DNA of 64,000 nucleotides from JAADID01 sp964567945 (GTDB lineage Bacteria; Bacteroidota; Bacteroidia; Bacteroidales; F082). Positions within the stretch are counted from its first letter, which is position 1. Each line of letters begins with the position of its first letter. Below are positions 17,171-26,389 of this stretch, piece after piece. The notes beneath the pieces are model-generated. The model made no database searches and was not told the origin of the DNA. It saw nothing but the letters and a program-made list of their open reading frames with translations. Both the position numbers and the translations under genes were made by a program. The stretch lies in assembly GCA_964567945.1 (NCBI GenBank), contig CAZMOS010000001.1:1-64000 (forward strand). Reading direction: 5' to 3'.

Positions 17171-17178
17171 TACATTTG
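17171..17178 (+). promoter_or_regulatory. -7 box upstream of ptb
   Basis: TACATTTG matches TAnnTTTG and would leave a leader of about 85 nt before the ATG at 17269. No TTG is seen at the -33 distance. Confidence 0.45.
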
Positions 17179-17268
17179 AGCCCTTCTTGAAAAGACCGGA
17201 ATTTATAATTAATATGCTGGTTTTCAGGACGTAAATTAGATTTAAAAATAATTTTTATTCTTTATGAC

Positions 17269-18165
17269 ATGATAAAAAAACTTGATGAACTGGTTGAAAT
17301 CGCCAAAAATAAAACCACACGTCGTATTTCCGTGGCGGCAGCAGGAGATCACGATGTGCTGGAAGCTTTGAAAAATGCAACGGAAAAAGGGATTGTGGAA
17401 CCCATGCTTGTTGGTGACAAACACCGCATCCTGGAAATCGCTGAAAAAATTGATTTCGATATTTCGGGTTACGAAATTATAGATATCCCCGATAAAAGGG
17501 AAGCGTCGGCAAAAGCTGTCCGTATGGTACGAAAAGGAAAGGCCGAAATACTGATGAAGGGCCTTGTGAGTACCGGCGTGTTGCTGCATGCCGTCCTTGA
17601 AAAGGAAAAAGGCTTGCGTAAAGGGGCCTTATTAAGTCATGTGGCATTGTTCGAAACCCCTTATTATCATAAGTTGCTCGGAGTTACCGATGCAGCTATG
17701 AATGTGGCTCCCGATCTGATGGAGAAAATAAACATCATAAAAAATGCCGTTGAGTTGTTTCACAAAATTGGAAATCCCAACCCGAAAGTTGCAGTTGTAG
17801 GTTCCGTTGAAACAATCAACCCGAGGATGGAGGCAACTATGCATGCTGCCACCATCTCGATGATGAACTACAGGAAACAGATCACAGGCTGCATCATTGA
17901 CGGGCCGCTGGCCATTGACGGTGCCGTTTCAAAGCGGGCTTCCGAAATAAAAAACATAACCAGCGAGGTAGCCGGCGATGTGGACATTATTCTTGCACCC
18001 AACATTGACGGAGCGAATATTCTTTATAAATCGTTGAATTTCCTCGGTGGTGCTACTTCGGCTGCCCTGATCATGGGGGCTACAGTACCGATCGTACTTA
18101 CTTCACGGGGAGATGCCGAAAAAAGTAAGTTTCTTTCCATTGCCCTGGCCGCTGCCATTAATTAA
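17269..18165 (+). CDS. ptb: Phosphate butyryltransferase
   Basis: The 298-residue protein matches the phosphate acetyl/butyryltransferase family: LVGDKHRILEIAEKI near residue 45, LMKGLVSTGVLLHAVL at about 90-105, and the late signature NIDGANILYKSLNFLGGATSAALIMGA at about 245-271. It would convert butyryl-CoA and phosphate to butyryl phosphate and CoA. Its size is that of Ptb and not of the longer Pta. The next gene encodes the matching butyrate kinase, so the pair makes butyrate and one ATP by substrate-level phosphorylation. A branched-chain acyl-CoA is an alternative substrate. Confidence 0.9.
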   Translation: MIKKLDELVEIAKNKTTRRISVAAAGDHDVLEALKNATEKGIVEPMLVGDKHRILEIAEKIDFDISGYEIIDIPDKREASAKAVRMVRKGKAEILMKGLVSTGVLLHAVLEKEKGLRKGALLSHVALFETPYYHKLLGVTDAAMNVAPDLMEKINIIKNAVELFHKIGNPNPKVAVVGSVETINPRMEATMHAATISMMNYRKQITGCIIDGPLAIDGAVSKRASEIKNITSEVAGDVDIILAPNIDGANILYKSLNFLGGATSAALIMGATVPIVLTSRGDAEKSKFLSIALAAAIN

Positions 18166-18271
18166 TTTTTAATATAATTTGAAAAAGAAATAAATTCTTT
18201 CGGAACTTTATGACCTGAAAACCGGCTTTTGCCGGGGTCGCCGTTCCGCCCGTTCAACGCAAAGCTTTTTT

Positions 18272-18279
18272 TACCTTTG
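18272..18279 (+). promoter_or_regulatory. -7 box abutting the buk start codon
   Basis: TACCTTTG matches TAnnTTTG and ends 4 nt before the ATG at 18284. If active, transcription would start at or next to the ATG, giving a leaderless buk mRNA independent of ptb. Confidence 0.45.
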
Positions 18280-18283
18280 TCAA

Positions 18284-19360
18284 ATGGATAATAATCAGAT
18301 ACTGGTCATCAATCCCGGGTCAACAAGCACAAAGTTTGCTCTGTTCGAGGGTACCAGTCCTGTGTTTATTCAAACCATTCATCACACCAAAGAAGAGCTG
18401 GAAGATTATCCAAAAATGATCGATCAGTTTTCTTTCCGGAAAAGCCTGATCCTTAAACAACTGCAGGAAGAAGACGTCAACCTTTCTGTTATCCGGATTG
18501 TGATGGGACGAGGCGGTCTTTTAAAACCGGTTGAATCGGGTGTGTATGCGGTAAACCAAAAAATGATCAATGATCTCAAATCGTGTGCTTACGGTGAACA
18601 TGCCAGCAACCTGGGTGGGCTGATCGCTTACGATATTGCAAAGTCATTGCCTGATGCCAAAGCTTATATTGCCAATCCTGTTGTTGTTGACGAGCTAAAC
18701 GACTTGGCACGTTTATCGGGTCATCCCAAACTGTCCAGACGTTCTATTTTCCATGCATTGAATCAAAAAGCCATTGCCAGGCAACATGCCAAACAGATTT
18801 TAAGAAAGTATGAAGACCTTAACCTGATCGTAGTCCACCTCGGAGGAGGAATAACCGTTGGTGCTCACAAAAAAGGAAGGGTGGTGGATGTGAACCAGGG
18901 GCTTGACGGTGACGGGCCGTATTCTCCCGAGCGGAGCGGAACTTTGCCCGTGGGCGATCTTGTCCGGCTATGTTACAGCGGAGAATATTCATTGGAAGAG
19001 GTGCTGAAAATGATCAAGGGGGAAGGTGGGTTGTTGGCTTACCTCAACACCAACAATGCGCTGGAAGTGGAAAAACGCATTTCTGCAGGCGATGAATATT
19101 CAAAACTGATCTATGACGGTATGGCTTACCAAGTAGCTAAAGAGATCGGCGCTATGGCAGCCGTGCTTGATTTTCAGGTGGATGGCATTCTGATAACAGG
19201 CGGCATTGCCCATGATAAATATTTTACCAATGAGATCATTTCTTACTGCCACCGCCTTGCTCCTGTCCATGTTTATCCCGGGGAAGATGAAATGAAAGCA
19301 CTGGCTATGAACGGGCTGCGAGTACTTAATCATGAGTCGGAAATTAAAATTTATTCATAA
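18284..19360 (+). CDS. buk: Butyrate kinase
   Basis: The 358-residue protein is an acetokinase-family enzyme. It begins with the phosphate-binding LVINPGSTSTKFALFEG and has HLGGGITVGAHKKGRVVDVNQGLDGDGPYSPERSG at about residues 184-218, the active-site region of butyrate kinases, then the adenosine motif GILITGGIAHD near residue 304. It converts butyryl phosphate and ADP to butyrate and ATP. It lies 118 nt after ptb and may be read both from ptb and from its own promoter box. A short hairpin CCGGC-TTTT-GCCGG at 18222-18235 sits in the gap without a T tail. Confidence 0.93.
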   Translation: MDNNQILVINPGSTSTKFALFEGTSPVFIQTIHHTKEELEDYPKMIDQFSFRKSLILKQLQEEDVNLSVIRIVMGRGGLLKPVESGVYAVNQKMINDLKSCAYGEHASNLGGLIAYDIAKSLPDAKAYIANPVVVDELNDLARLSGHPKLSRRSIFHALNQKAIARQHAKQILRKYEDLNLIVVHLGGGITVGAHKKGRVVDVNQGLDGDGPYSPERSGTLPVGDLVRLCYSGEYSLEEVLKMIKGEGGLLAYLNTNNALEVEKRISAGDEYSKLIYDGMAYQVAKEIGAMAAVLDFQVDGILITGGIAHDKYFTNEIISYCHRLAPVHVYPGEDEMKALAMNGLRVLNHESEIKIYS

Positions 19361-19409
19361 TGGAAATGTTAAAAACAAGTTAACATTTAGTTCCAACAAC
19401 ATTTAATAT

Positions 19410-19417
19410 TAACTTTG
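19410..19417 (+). promoter_or_regulatory. -7 box upstream of the first Asp-box protein
   Basis: TAACTTTG matches TAnnTTTG, 54 nt before the ATG at 19472. The -33 TTG is not evident. Confidence 0.45.
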
Positions 19418-19471
19418 GCACCCGTTTAAATAAACGGAATTTTTATCTTTTTTTCAATTAGATTTTTAATT

Positions 19472-22400
19472 ATGAAGAAACCCAGACTCTTAATTTTTAT
19501 TTTAACTTTTGGCCTTGTTGCATTCAGTATCAACTGGGCCATTAGTGATTCCTCCCCCACAGAACGGGAACGGAGGGCAAAAGTGGATTATCGAATTGAT
19601 AACAACGGTTACTGGATCAAAATGGCCAAGCTTGGCCTGGCAGAACTCAACCCGGTTGTTGAAGTACCCAAAGCCATTTACAATGGCAGCAAAATTCACT
19701 CACCCATGGTTGCCAATGATGACTCTCCGGATGTGCCTGTAACAACCGAAAGTGCCCAGCAAAGTGAAAATTCTATTTTCGTTGATCCGAATGACAATGC
19801 CACGGCCTTGAATTCCAATAATTCAGGACCTCCGGGATTTTACGGTGCAGACGCTTTGTACACCTTTGATTCGGGTGAAACTTTTCAGGGTCAGATTCAA
19901 GGTGCAGGCGGTAACAACAGCGGTGACCCCACAACGGCTATAGGAACTGACGGCCGCTGGTATGTCGGTTACATTTCAACGGGCGGCGGCCAAGGCATTT
20001 CCTACTCCGATGACCAGGGAGAAACCTGGACTAAAAAAACCGTGGCCCCCAATCCCGGACAGTTGGCAGATAAAAACCACATGTGGATTGACAATAAGGA
20101 AGGTAGCCCTTATGAGAACTACCTTTACGATGCATGGACTGATTTCGGTGGGCCAAATCAGGGAAATATTGTCCTTTCCCGCTCAACCGATAATGGTGAT
20201 ACATGGTCGGCTATTATGAATATCAGTAGTGGCACCAGTGGTTTCCATCAGGGTGTGAATCTCAGCACCGGCCCCAACGGTGAAGTTTATGCTGTTTGGG
20301 CTGTTTATTACGGTGGTGGCGATGAAAAAGCCATCGGCTTTACGAAATCTACCGATGGCGGTGATACATGGGAAACGGCAACTACCATAATCACCAATAT
20401 CCGCGGTATAAGAAGCTCAGGTGTGCCGCAGAACATGAGGGTGAACTCTTTCCCTGTAATGGCTGTGGATAACGGTGACGGTTCCAACAGTGGTAACATT
20501 TATGTTACATGGACAAATGTCGGAGAACCGGGTGTTAACACCGGTAGCGACAGAAGTGTCTATATGATCCGTTCCGAAGACGACGGTGCTACCTGGTCTG
20601 ACCCGATTCGCGTCAACCAGGATGAAGAAGGTGCCGGAAACGCAAATTATTTCGGATGGATCACATGTGATCCTTCCAATGGTATGCTCAGTGTGGTTTT
20701 CTATACAAACCGTGATATACAACCCCAGGAGGCTCAGACATGGGTGGCCCTTTCAAGTGATGCCGGAAACACATGGGAAGACTTTCAGGTAAGTGATGTA
20801 ACATTTACCCCCTCGCCAATACCCGGACTTGCATCAGGGTATTTCGGTGATTACATTGCAATAACCGCCTTGAACGGCACCGTTTATCCATGCTGGACAG
20901 ATAATCGTACGGGGTCAGCAAAAACTTATGTTTCCGCTTTCCAGACAATCAATATCCTGTCACCAACAACACTACTGGCAGATGTGGACCAGGAAACAGG
21001 GGTTTGTAACCTCACCTGGGAATTTGATTTTGAAAGCGCAAACGGATTTCAAAATTTCAAAATATACAGAAACGATGAATACATAGGAGACGCCGATACG
21101 ACCTATTTCACTGATACGCTCGAGTTTTATGATTATTACACCTATGATGTAACTGCCTATTATGGCGGAACAAATGAATCATCTCCTGCTTCGGTTGAAA
21201 CCCAGTATGGTACCTCAACAATTGAAATCATACCGGATACTTTAACAGCAGTTGTCTATGTCAATGACAGTGCTTTCCAAAACATAACCATTAAAAACAC
21301 CGGAGTGCTCTACCTCAATTTTTCATTGTCTCCCTTTTTATTCAACCGCAATGAGGCGACTTACGAAGCAGCATCAGGGGGGGGTGATGAATTTATTCAC
21401 GGTGTCAGAATCGGTGATTTCTATAATACTTCCGGTGATGACAATTACGCGGATTTTACAACCATGTATGCTTCATTGAAAACAGGACAATCCTATCCCG
21501 TTCAGGTGGAAGTCAAAAGACCTTACGCCGGAGACCGGGTTGCCATCTGGATTGATTATGATCAAAACGGTATATTTGATGAACCCGCGGTAGTATTGAA
21601 TGCCAACGAAGGCAATTCCATTTTTGAAGGAACCCTCACACCCCCGAAAGGAAGTATGCAGGGTTTAACAAGAATGCGGGTGCGGCTGGCAGGTCCCGGG
21701 GAAACCATGTCAGCAACCGGTGACACACCTCACGGAGAAGTTGAAGACTATACTGTTTTGCTGGCAGATTGGCTGAGCCTTAATCCGGACAACGGAACCA
21801 TTGAGCCCGGAGATTCAATTATCTCAATCGTAAAATTTGATGCGACAGATTTGGAAATAGGAACTTATCAGGAAACAATAAAGTTCACTACCAACGACCT
21901 GGATCATCCCGTTTATAATGTTGATGTTACAATGTATGTTACTGACCTTGAGATTACCGCATCGGCTTCACCGGAAACCATTTGCCAGGGTGATGAAACA
22001 CAATTAAGTGTAACACCGGTTGGCGGCACAGGATCTTACACGTTCAGTTGGACTTCTGTTCCCGAAGGATTTTCATCCGGGGAACAAAGTCCCGTAGCTT
22101 CTCCTGATGTTACAACAACTTACATCGTTTCTGTCAATGACGGAATCATAACCCTGACCGATACAGTCGTTGTAACGGTGAATCCCTCACCTGTGGTTGA
22201 TCTGGGTGATGATCAGGTATTGTGCGGGATCAGCGAATATGAACTGGATGCAGGTAATCCGGGGGATCAGTACCTTTGGTCAACCGGTGAAACTTCCCAG
22301 ACAATTTCGGCCACCGGATCAGGTCCAACTGATTTCTGGGTAACCGTAACCAATGACAGCGGTTGTTCAACAAGCGATACCATTATGCTTAATTTTGCTC

Positions 22401-22912
22401 CATTACCCGTAGTTGACCTGGGTCCTGATACCGTGATCTGCCATAATGGTGAAATCACTCTCGATGCCGGTGAAGATGGTGCTGAATACTTATGGTCAAC
22501 TGGTGAGACAACCAGAATGATCACCGTTTACGGCGAAGATTATTCAATTGGCAATCAGGATTTTTCCTGTCTGGTTACAAATACCGAGGGTTGCCAGAAC
22601 AGCGATACTTTAACCATTGATATTAAAGATTGTTCAAGCATTGGTGAAGAAAATGCCAACCTTGGTATCGAAATCTTCCCCAACCCGAACAAGGGTATAT
22701 TTAACCTGAAAATTGAGAGCCAAAGCGGTCAGACAATCAGCCTGAAAATTGTTTCCGTTACAGGCCGGATTGTGTATAATCTGGAAAACATTGAAATAAA
22801 CGGAACTTTAACCCGGCAGATTGATTTATCGCAAATGGCTAATGGTGTTTATTCCCTGTTTATCGTTGGCGATAATTATGTAACAAACCGTAAGATCATA
22901 GTGAACAGATAA
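19472..22912 (+). CDS. T9SS-exported Asp-box (BNR) beta-propeller protein with GEVED domain
   Basis: This 1146-residue secreted protein has an N-terminal signal (to about residue 25) and a six-bladed-propeller-like region with Asp boxes: SDDQGETW, STDNGDTW, STDGGDTW, SEDDGATW and SSDAGNTW between about residues 180 and 440. Then come an Fn3-like domain (about 490-575), a GEVED domain (about 630-765, ending HGEVEDYTV), Ig/PKD-like repeats with YLWSTGET motifs (about 825-1050) and a T9SS type A sorting domain (IEIFPNPNKGIFNL to NRKIIVNR). The propeller resembles sialidases, but no FRIP motif or catalytic set was found, so it is more likely a binding or different hydrolase module. It is paralogous to the next gene. 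Confidence 0.87.
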   Translation: MKKPRLLIFILTFGLVAFSINWAISDSSPTERERRAKVDYRIDNNGYWIKMAKLGLAELNPVVEVPKAIYNGSKIHSPMVANDDSPDVPVTTESAQQSENSIFVDPNDNATALNSNNSGPPGFYGADALYTFDSGETFQGQIQGAGGNNSGDPTTAIGTDGRWYVGYISTGGGQGISYSDDQGETWTKKTVAPNPGQLADKNHMWIDNKEGSPYENYLYDAWTDFGGPNQGNIVLSRSTDNGDTWSAIMNISSGTSGFHQGVNLSTGPNGEVYAVWAVYYGGGDEKAIGFTKSTDGGDTWETATTIITNIRGIRSSGVPQNMRVNSFPVMAVDNGDGSNSGNIYVTWTNVGEPGVNTGSDRSVYMIRSEDDGATWSDPIRVNQDEEGAGNANYFGWITCDPSNGMLSVVFYTNRDIQPQEAQTWVALSSDAGNTWEDFQVSDVTFTPSPIPGLASGYFGDYIAITALNGTVYPCWTDNRTGSAKTYVSAFQTINILSPTTLLADVDQETGVCNLTWEFDFESANGFQNFKIYRNDEYIGDADTTYFTDTLEFYDYYTYDVTAYYGGTNESSPASVETQYGTSTIEIIPDTLTAVVYVNDSAFQNITIKNTGVLYLNFSLSPFLFNRNEATYEAASGGGDEFIHGVRIGDFYNTSGDDNYADFTTMYASLKTGQSYPVQVEVKRPYAGDRVAIWIDYDQNGIFDEPAVVLNANEGNSIFEGTLTPPKGSMQGLTRMRVRLAGPGETMSATGDTPHGEVEDYTVLLADWLSLNPDNGTIEPGDSIISIVKFDATDLEIGTYQETIKFTTNDLDHPVYNVDVTMYVTDLEITASASPETICQGDETQLSVTPVGGTGSYTFSWTSVPEGFSSGEQSPVASPDVTTTYIVSVNDGIITLTDTVVVTVNPSPVVDLGDDQVLCGISEYELDAGNPGDQYLWSTGETSQTISATGSGPTDFWVTVTNDSGCSTSDTIMLNFAPLPVVDLGPDTVICHNGEITLDAGEDGAEYLWSTGETTRMITVYGEDYSIGNQDFSCLVTNTEGCQNSDTLTIDIKDCSSIGEENANLGIEIFPNPNKGIFNLKIESQSGQTISLKIVSVTGRIVYNLENIEINGTLTRQIDLSQMANGVYSLFIVGDNYVTNRKIIVNR

Positions 22913-22936
22913 TTGTTTAATGCTATTTAATCATTG

Positions 22937-22966
22937 AAAAAGGGCGCTCTTCAGCGCCCTTTTTTG
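22937..22966 (+). terminator. Rho-independent terminator
   Basis: The 8-bp stem AGGGCGCT / AGCGCCCT (22941-22948 with 22953-22960) has a 4-nt loop and a T run. It separates the two paralogues, so each should have its own promoter. Confidence 0.92.
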
Positions 22967-23064
22967 TTAAATTCAGACAACCTTTTAAAAAAACATCTTG
23001 TCAGTATGGTTATTATTATTATTTTAGACCACCAATTATTAAAGTAACCATTAATCAATTTGAT

Positions 23065-26000
23065 ATGAAAAAATTTGTACTCTCAATCACTATTATTTTA
23101 ATAGTAGTTTTTGCATTCAGTCTCGACTGGGCTATCAGCAACAATTCCGAATCAGAACATGAAAAAAGCAGTAAAGTCAATACGAAAATTGATAACCTGA
23201 ACTATTGGGTAAAAATGGCCGAAGCGGGTTATTTACCATTCAATCCCGATGTTAAAGCAAAACCGGCCATATACACTGGCAGTAAAATCAAAGCTTTCAG
23301 TGTAATTACGGATGATTCTCCCGATGTTCCGGTAACCGATATTAATTCCACTCAAAGTGAAAATTCGATCTTCGTTGACCCGCAGGATAATGCAACGGTT
23401 TTGAATTCCAACAATTCAACACAAAATCCCGTCGGTGTTCTATACGGGGCCAATGACCTTTACACATTTGACTTTGGTGAAACCTGGGGAGGAGAAATTC
23501 AGGGTGCCGGGGGAAGCAATTCAGGTGACCCCGCTGCCGCCATCGGCCTGAACGGAAGGTGGTATATTAACTACATCAGCAATTCAGGTGGACAGGGCAT
23601 TTCCTTTTCCAACGACCAGGGGCAAAACTGGACAAGAAAAACGGTGGCTCCTAATCCCGGGCAATTGGCTGACAAAAATCACATGTGGATTGACAACAGC
23701 CCTGACAGCCCGTACGAAGGAAATCTTTATGTGGCATGGACAAATTTTGGGGGAGCTGGCGATACTGAAATCTCTTTATCTTATTCAACCGACAATGGGG
23801 TAACCTGGTCAAATGGTGTTGTAATCAGTTCGGCGGTCAATGCGGGAAGCCATAATCAGGGGGTTAACATCAGCACCGGCCCGAATGGTGAAGTATATGC
23901 CGTCTGGGCTATTTACGACGGCTGGCCGACAGATGAAACTGCCATAGGCATGGCTGTTTCCTACGATGGTGGCGTAACCTGGGAACCGGCTAAACGGATC
24001 ATTGAAAATATCCGTGGAATTCGCACAACCAAGACCTCAAAAAATATGCGTGTAAATTCTTTCCCTTCTGCTGCGGTGGATATCAGCGGCGGGTCATACA
24101 ACGGAACCATTTACGTTACCTGGGCCAACATCGGCGTACCCGGTGTCAATACCGGAAATGATATTGATGTTTATGTCATTGAATCTTCCGATAACGGTGA
24201 TACATGGTCAGATCCGATTCGCGTAAATCAGGATCCTGTTGGACAAGGGAAAGAACACTATTTCCCGTGGATTTGTGTGGATGCTTATAATGGCGTTGTG
24301 AGTCTTGTTTTTTACGATGACCGTAATGTGGGAAGTACACAATGTGAAGTCTTTTGCGCCAACTCGGAAGACGGAGGCCAAACATGGGAAGATTTCAAAG
24401 TAAGCGACGTTTCATTTACACCTTCACCCATTCCTGGATTGGCAGGCGGCTATTTTGGCGATTACCTGGGTATTTCCGCTTCGGAAGGCTGGGTTTATCC
24501 CGTTTGGGCGGATAATCGTTTAGGTTATGTTATGTCATTTACATCTCCCTATGAAACCAATCCTTTAAATCGTCCGAGCGATCTTTCAGGAATCGTCACG
24601 TTCGAAACCGGACAAGCAGACCTGATCTGGTCGTACGAAGAAATGGAAGGTTTCCTCAATTTTAATATTTACAGGGACGGCGAACTGGTTGGCACAACCA
24701 CAGATACTACTTTCAGTGAGATACTGCCCGATTACGGTTATTATCTGTACCAAGTCACCGCTTTTTATGACGGGGATCTTGAATCCGGATCGGCAGCAAC
24801 AAATTTACAATGGGGAGACGCCCTTATCAGTGTGTTACCTTTAAGTTTATCCGAACACCTTACAGTTGATTCTTCCTCCACGAAATATATCACTGTTATC
24901 AACATAGGACAATTGGATCTGATCTACAATATTTCCGCATTTATTGAAAATGATAACCGTGATGTTCAAGAGTATTGCAATGCCGGAGGCGGGGGTGCCG
25001 AATACATTAAACAAGTTACCGTTGGTGATATTGATAACACGACAGGGTCAAACAACTATGCCGATTACACAAACCTTTCAACCAATATGGAACTGGGAAA
25101 ATCTTATCAGATAACCGTAGTGAACGGTAATCCTTATGATGCTGACCAGTGTGGCGCATGGATTGACTGGAACCAGAATGAAGAATTTGATGACGGTTTG
25201 ATCGTTTTTGAAGGCAGCCCCGGCCTGGGGCCTTATACTGCCACCATCACTCCGCCATTTGGAGCAAAAACAGGAGCAACACGTATGCGTATCCGGTTGA
25301 GATACACCGGCGACCTCATGCCGTGCGGGTACAGCACATGGGGCGAGGTGGAAGATTACTCGGTCAATGTAACAAGCTGGATGGATATAACCCCTCTTAA
25401 GGACACCGTTCAGCCTGGCGATACCACATTGGTTGCTGTTAATTTTGATGCAACCAACATGGAACCGGGTTTTTACACGGCAACAGCCACTTTTTCTTCC
25501 AATGACCCTAACCTGAATGAGGTAAGTGTGGACCTTGCACTGGAAATAACAACAACAGCAGTGGCTGCCGGTGCTACTTCAATAATTGTAAATGATACGG
25601 CATCCATCTGTATTGGGGAAAGCACCCAGTTGACTGCTACACCTCACGGAGAATATTACAATCCTGTATTTAGCTGGCATTCCAGCCCTGAAGGTTTTAC
25701 TTCCGGTGAGCAGAACCCCGCAATTACTCCTGAAACATCTGCCTGGTATATTGTTGAAATGTCAAGCGACAGTACAAATTATGTAGCTTCCGATTCCATC
25801 TTTGTCAACTTAAAACCTTTACCGGAAGTTGATCTGGGGAATGATACCACTATTTGCGGAAACGGTTTTAAAGTCTTGTATGCCGGAGACCAGGGAGCCA
25901 AATACCTTTGGTCAACAGGCGACACGAATAATACCATCACCGTTGACTCCACAACGTTGTTTGATGGATATGGCGACCGTGAAATCAGTGTTACTGTTTA

Positions 26001-26331
26001 TGGGAAGAACGGTTGTGTAAATTCAGATACGGTAATGATCGGCGTTTTGAATTGTACTGGAATTGACGAATTGAAAAATAATATTTCGTTGTCAATTTAT
26101 CCCAATCCGAACAACGGTGAATTTTACCTTGACCTGAATGCTGTTGAAGATGATGTGGCTGACATAATCATATACAACGAAATGGGATCGGAAGTTTACA
26201 GGATTGAAAACCTGAAAATCAATGGTAATTTAAAACTGAAAATAGACTTAAGCCAACTGTCATCAGGTATTTACCAACTATTTATAAAAGGTAAAAATAA
26301 CATAAACAGCAGAAAAATAATTGTCAGATGA
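23065..26331 (+). CDS. T9SS-exported Asp-box (BNR) beta-propeller protein, paralogue
   Basis: The 1088-residue protein has the same domain order as its upstream neighbour. A signal peptide is followed by Asp boxes (SNDQGQNW, STDNGVTW, SYDGGVTW, SSDNGDTW, SEDGGQTW), an Fn3-like domain, a GEVED domain (about 640-775, WGEVEDYSV), an Ig-like domain, one YLWSTGDT repeat and a type A sorting tail (LSIYPNPNNGEFYL to NSRKIIVR). It has one fewer Ig-like repeat, which accounts for most of the length difference. Long stretches such as PNPGQLADKNHMWIDN are shared, which shows a tandem duplication. As in the first copy, no sialidase catalytic motif is seen. Confidence 0.87.
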   Translation: MKKFVLSITIILIVVFAFSLDWAISNNSESEHEKSSKVNTKIDNLNYWVKMAEAGYLPFNPDVKAKPAIYTGSKIKAFSVITDDSPDVPVTDINSTQSENSIFVDPQDNATVLNSNNSTQNPVGVLYGANDLYTFDFGETWGGEIQGAGGSNSGDPAAAIGLNGRWYINYISNSGGQGISFSNDQGQNWTRKTVAPNPGQLADKNHMWIDNSPDSPYEGNLYVAWTNFGGAGDTEISLSYSTDNGVTWSNGVVISSAVNAGSHNQGVNISTGPNGEVYAVWAIYDGWPTDETAIGMAVSYDGGVTWEPAKRIIENIRGIRTTKTSKNMRVNSFPSAAVDISGGSYNGTIYVTWANIGVPGVNTGNDIDVYVIESSDNGDTWSDPIRVNQDPVGQGKEHYFPWICVDAYNGVVSLVFYDDRNVGSTQCEVFCANSEDGGQTWEDFKVSDVSFTPSPIPGLAGGYFGDYLGISASEGWVYPVWADNRLGYVMSFTSPYETNPLNRPSDLSGIVTFETGQADLIWSYEEMEGFLNFNIYRDGELVGTTTDTTFSEILPDYGYYLYQVTAFYDGDLESGSAATNLQWGDALISVLPLSLSEHLTVDSSSTKYITVINIGQLDLIYNISAFIENDNRDVQEYCNAGGGGAEYIKQVTVGDIDNTTGSNNYADYTNLSTNMELGKSYQITVVNGNPYDADQCGAWIDWNQNEEFDDGLIVFEGSPGLGPYTATITPPFGAKTGATRMRIRLRYTGDLMPCGYSTWGEVEDYSVNVTSWMDITPLKDTVQPGDTTLVAVNFDATNMEPGFYTATATFSSNDPNLNEVSVDLALEITTTAVAAGATSIIVNDTASICIGESTQLTATPHGEYYNPVFSWHSSPEGFTSGEQNPAITPETSAWYIVEMSSDSTNYVASDSIFVNLKPLPEVDLGNDTTICGNGFKVLYAGDQGAKYLWSTGDTNNTITVDSTTLFDGYGDREISVTVYGKNGCVNSDTVMIGVLNCTGIDELKNNISLSIYPNPNNGEFYLDLNAVEDDVADIIIYNEMGSEVYRIENLKINGNLKLKIDLSQLSSGIYQLFIKGKNNINSRKIIVR

Positions 26332-26351
26332 TAATCTGTATATTATCTTTG
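26321..26351 (+). promoter_or_regulatory. Full Bacteroidota promoter for the Omp28-like gene
   Basis: TTG at 26321-26323 is followed by a 20-nt spacer and TATCTTTG at 26344-26351, matching both the -33 and -7 elements. The -33 box lies inside the last codons of the preceding gene. Confidence 0.75.
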
Positions 26352-26389
26352 TAATAAAAATTCAGAACCCTTAATTAAACACATGACTA

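Noticed and set aside
18222..18235. Terminator after ptb
   Set aside because: The hairpin CCGGC-TTTT-GCCGG has no T run after it, so it is not a standard terminator.
19472..22912. Active exo-alpha-sialidase
   Set aside because: Asp boxes alone only show a propeller; the FRIP motif and catalytic residues were not found.
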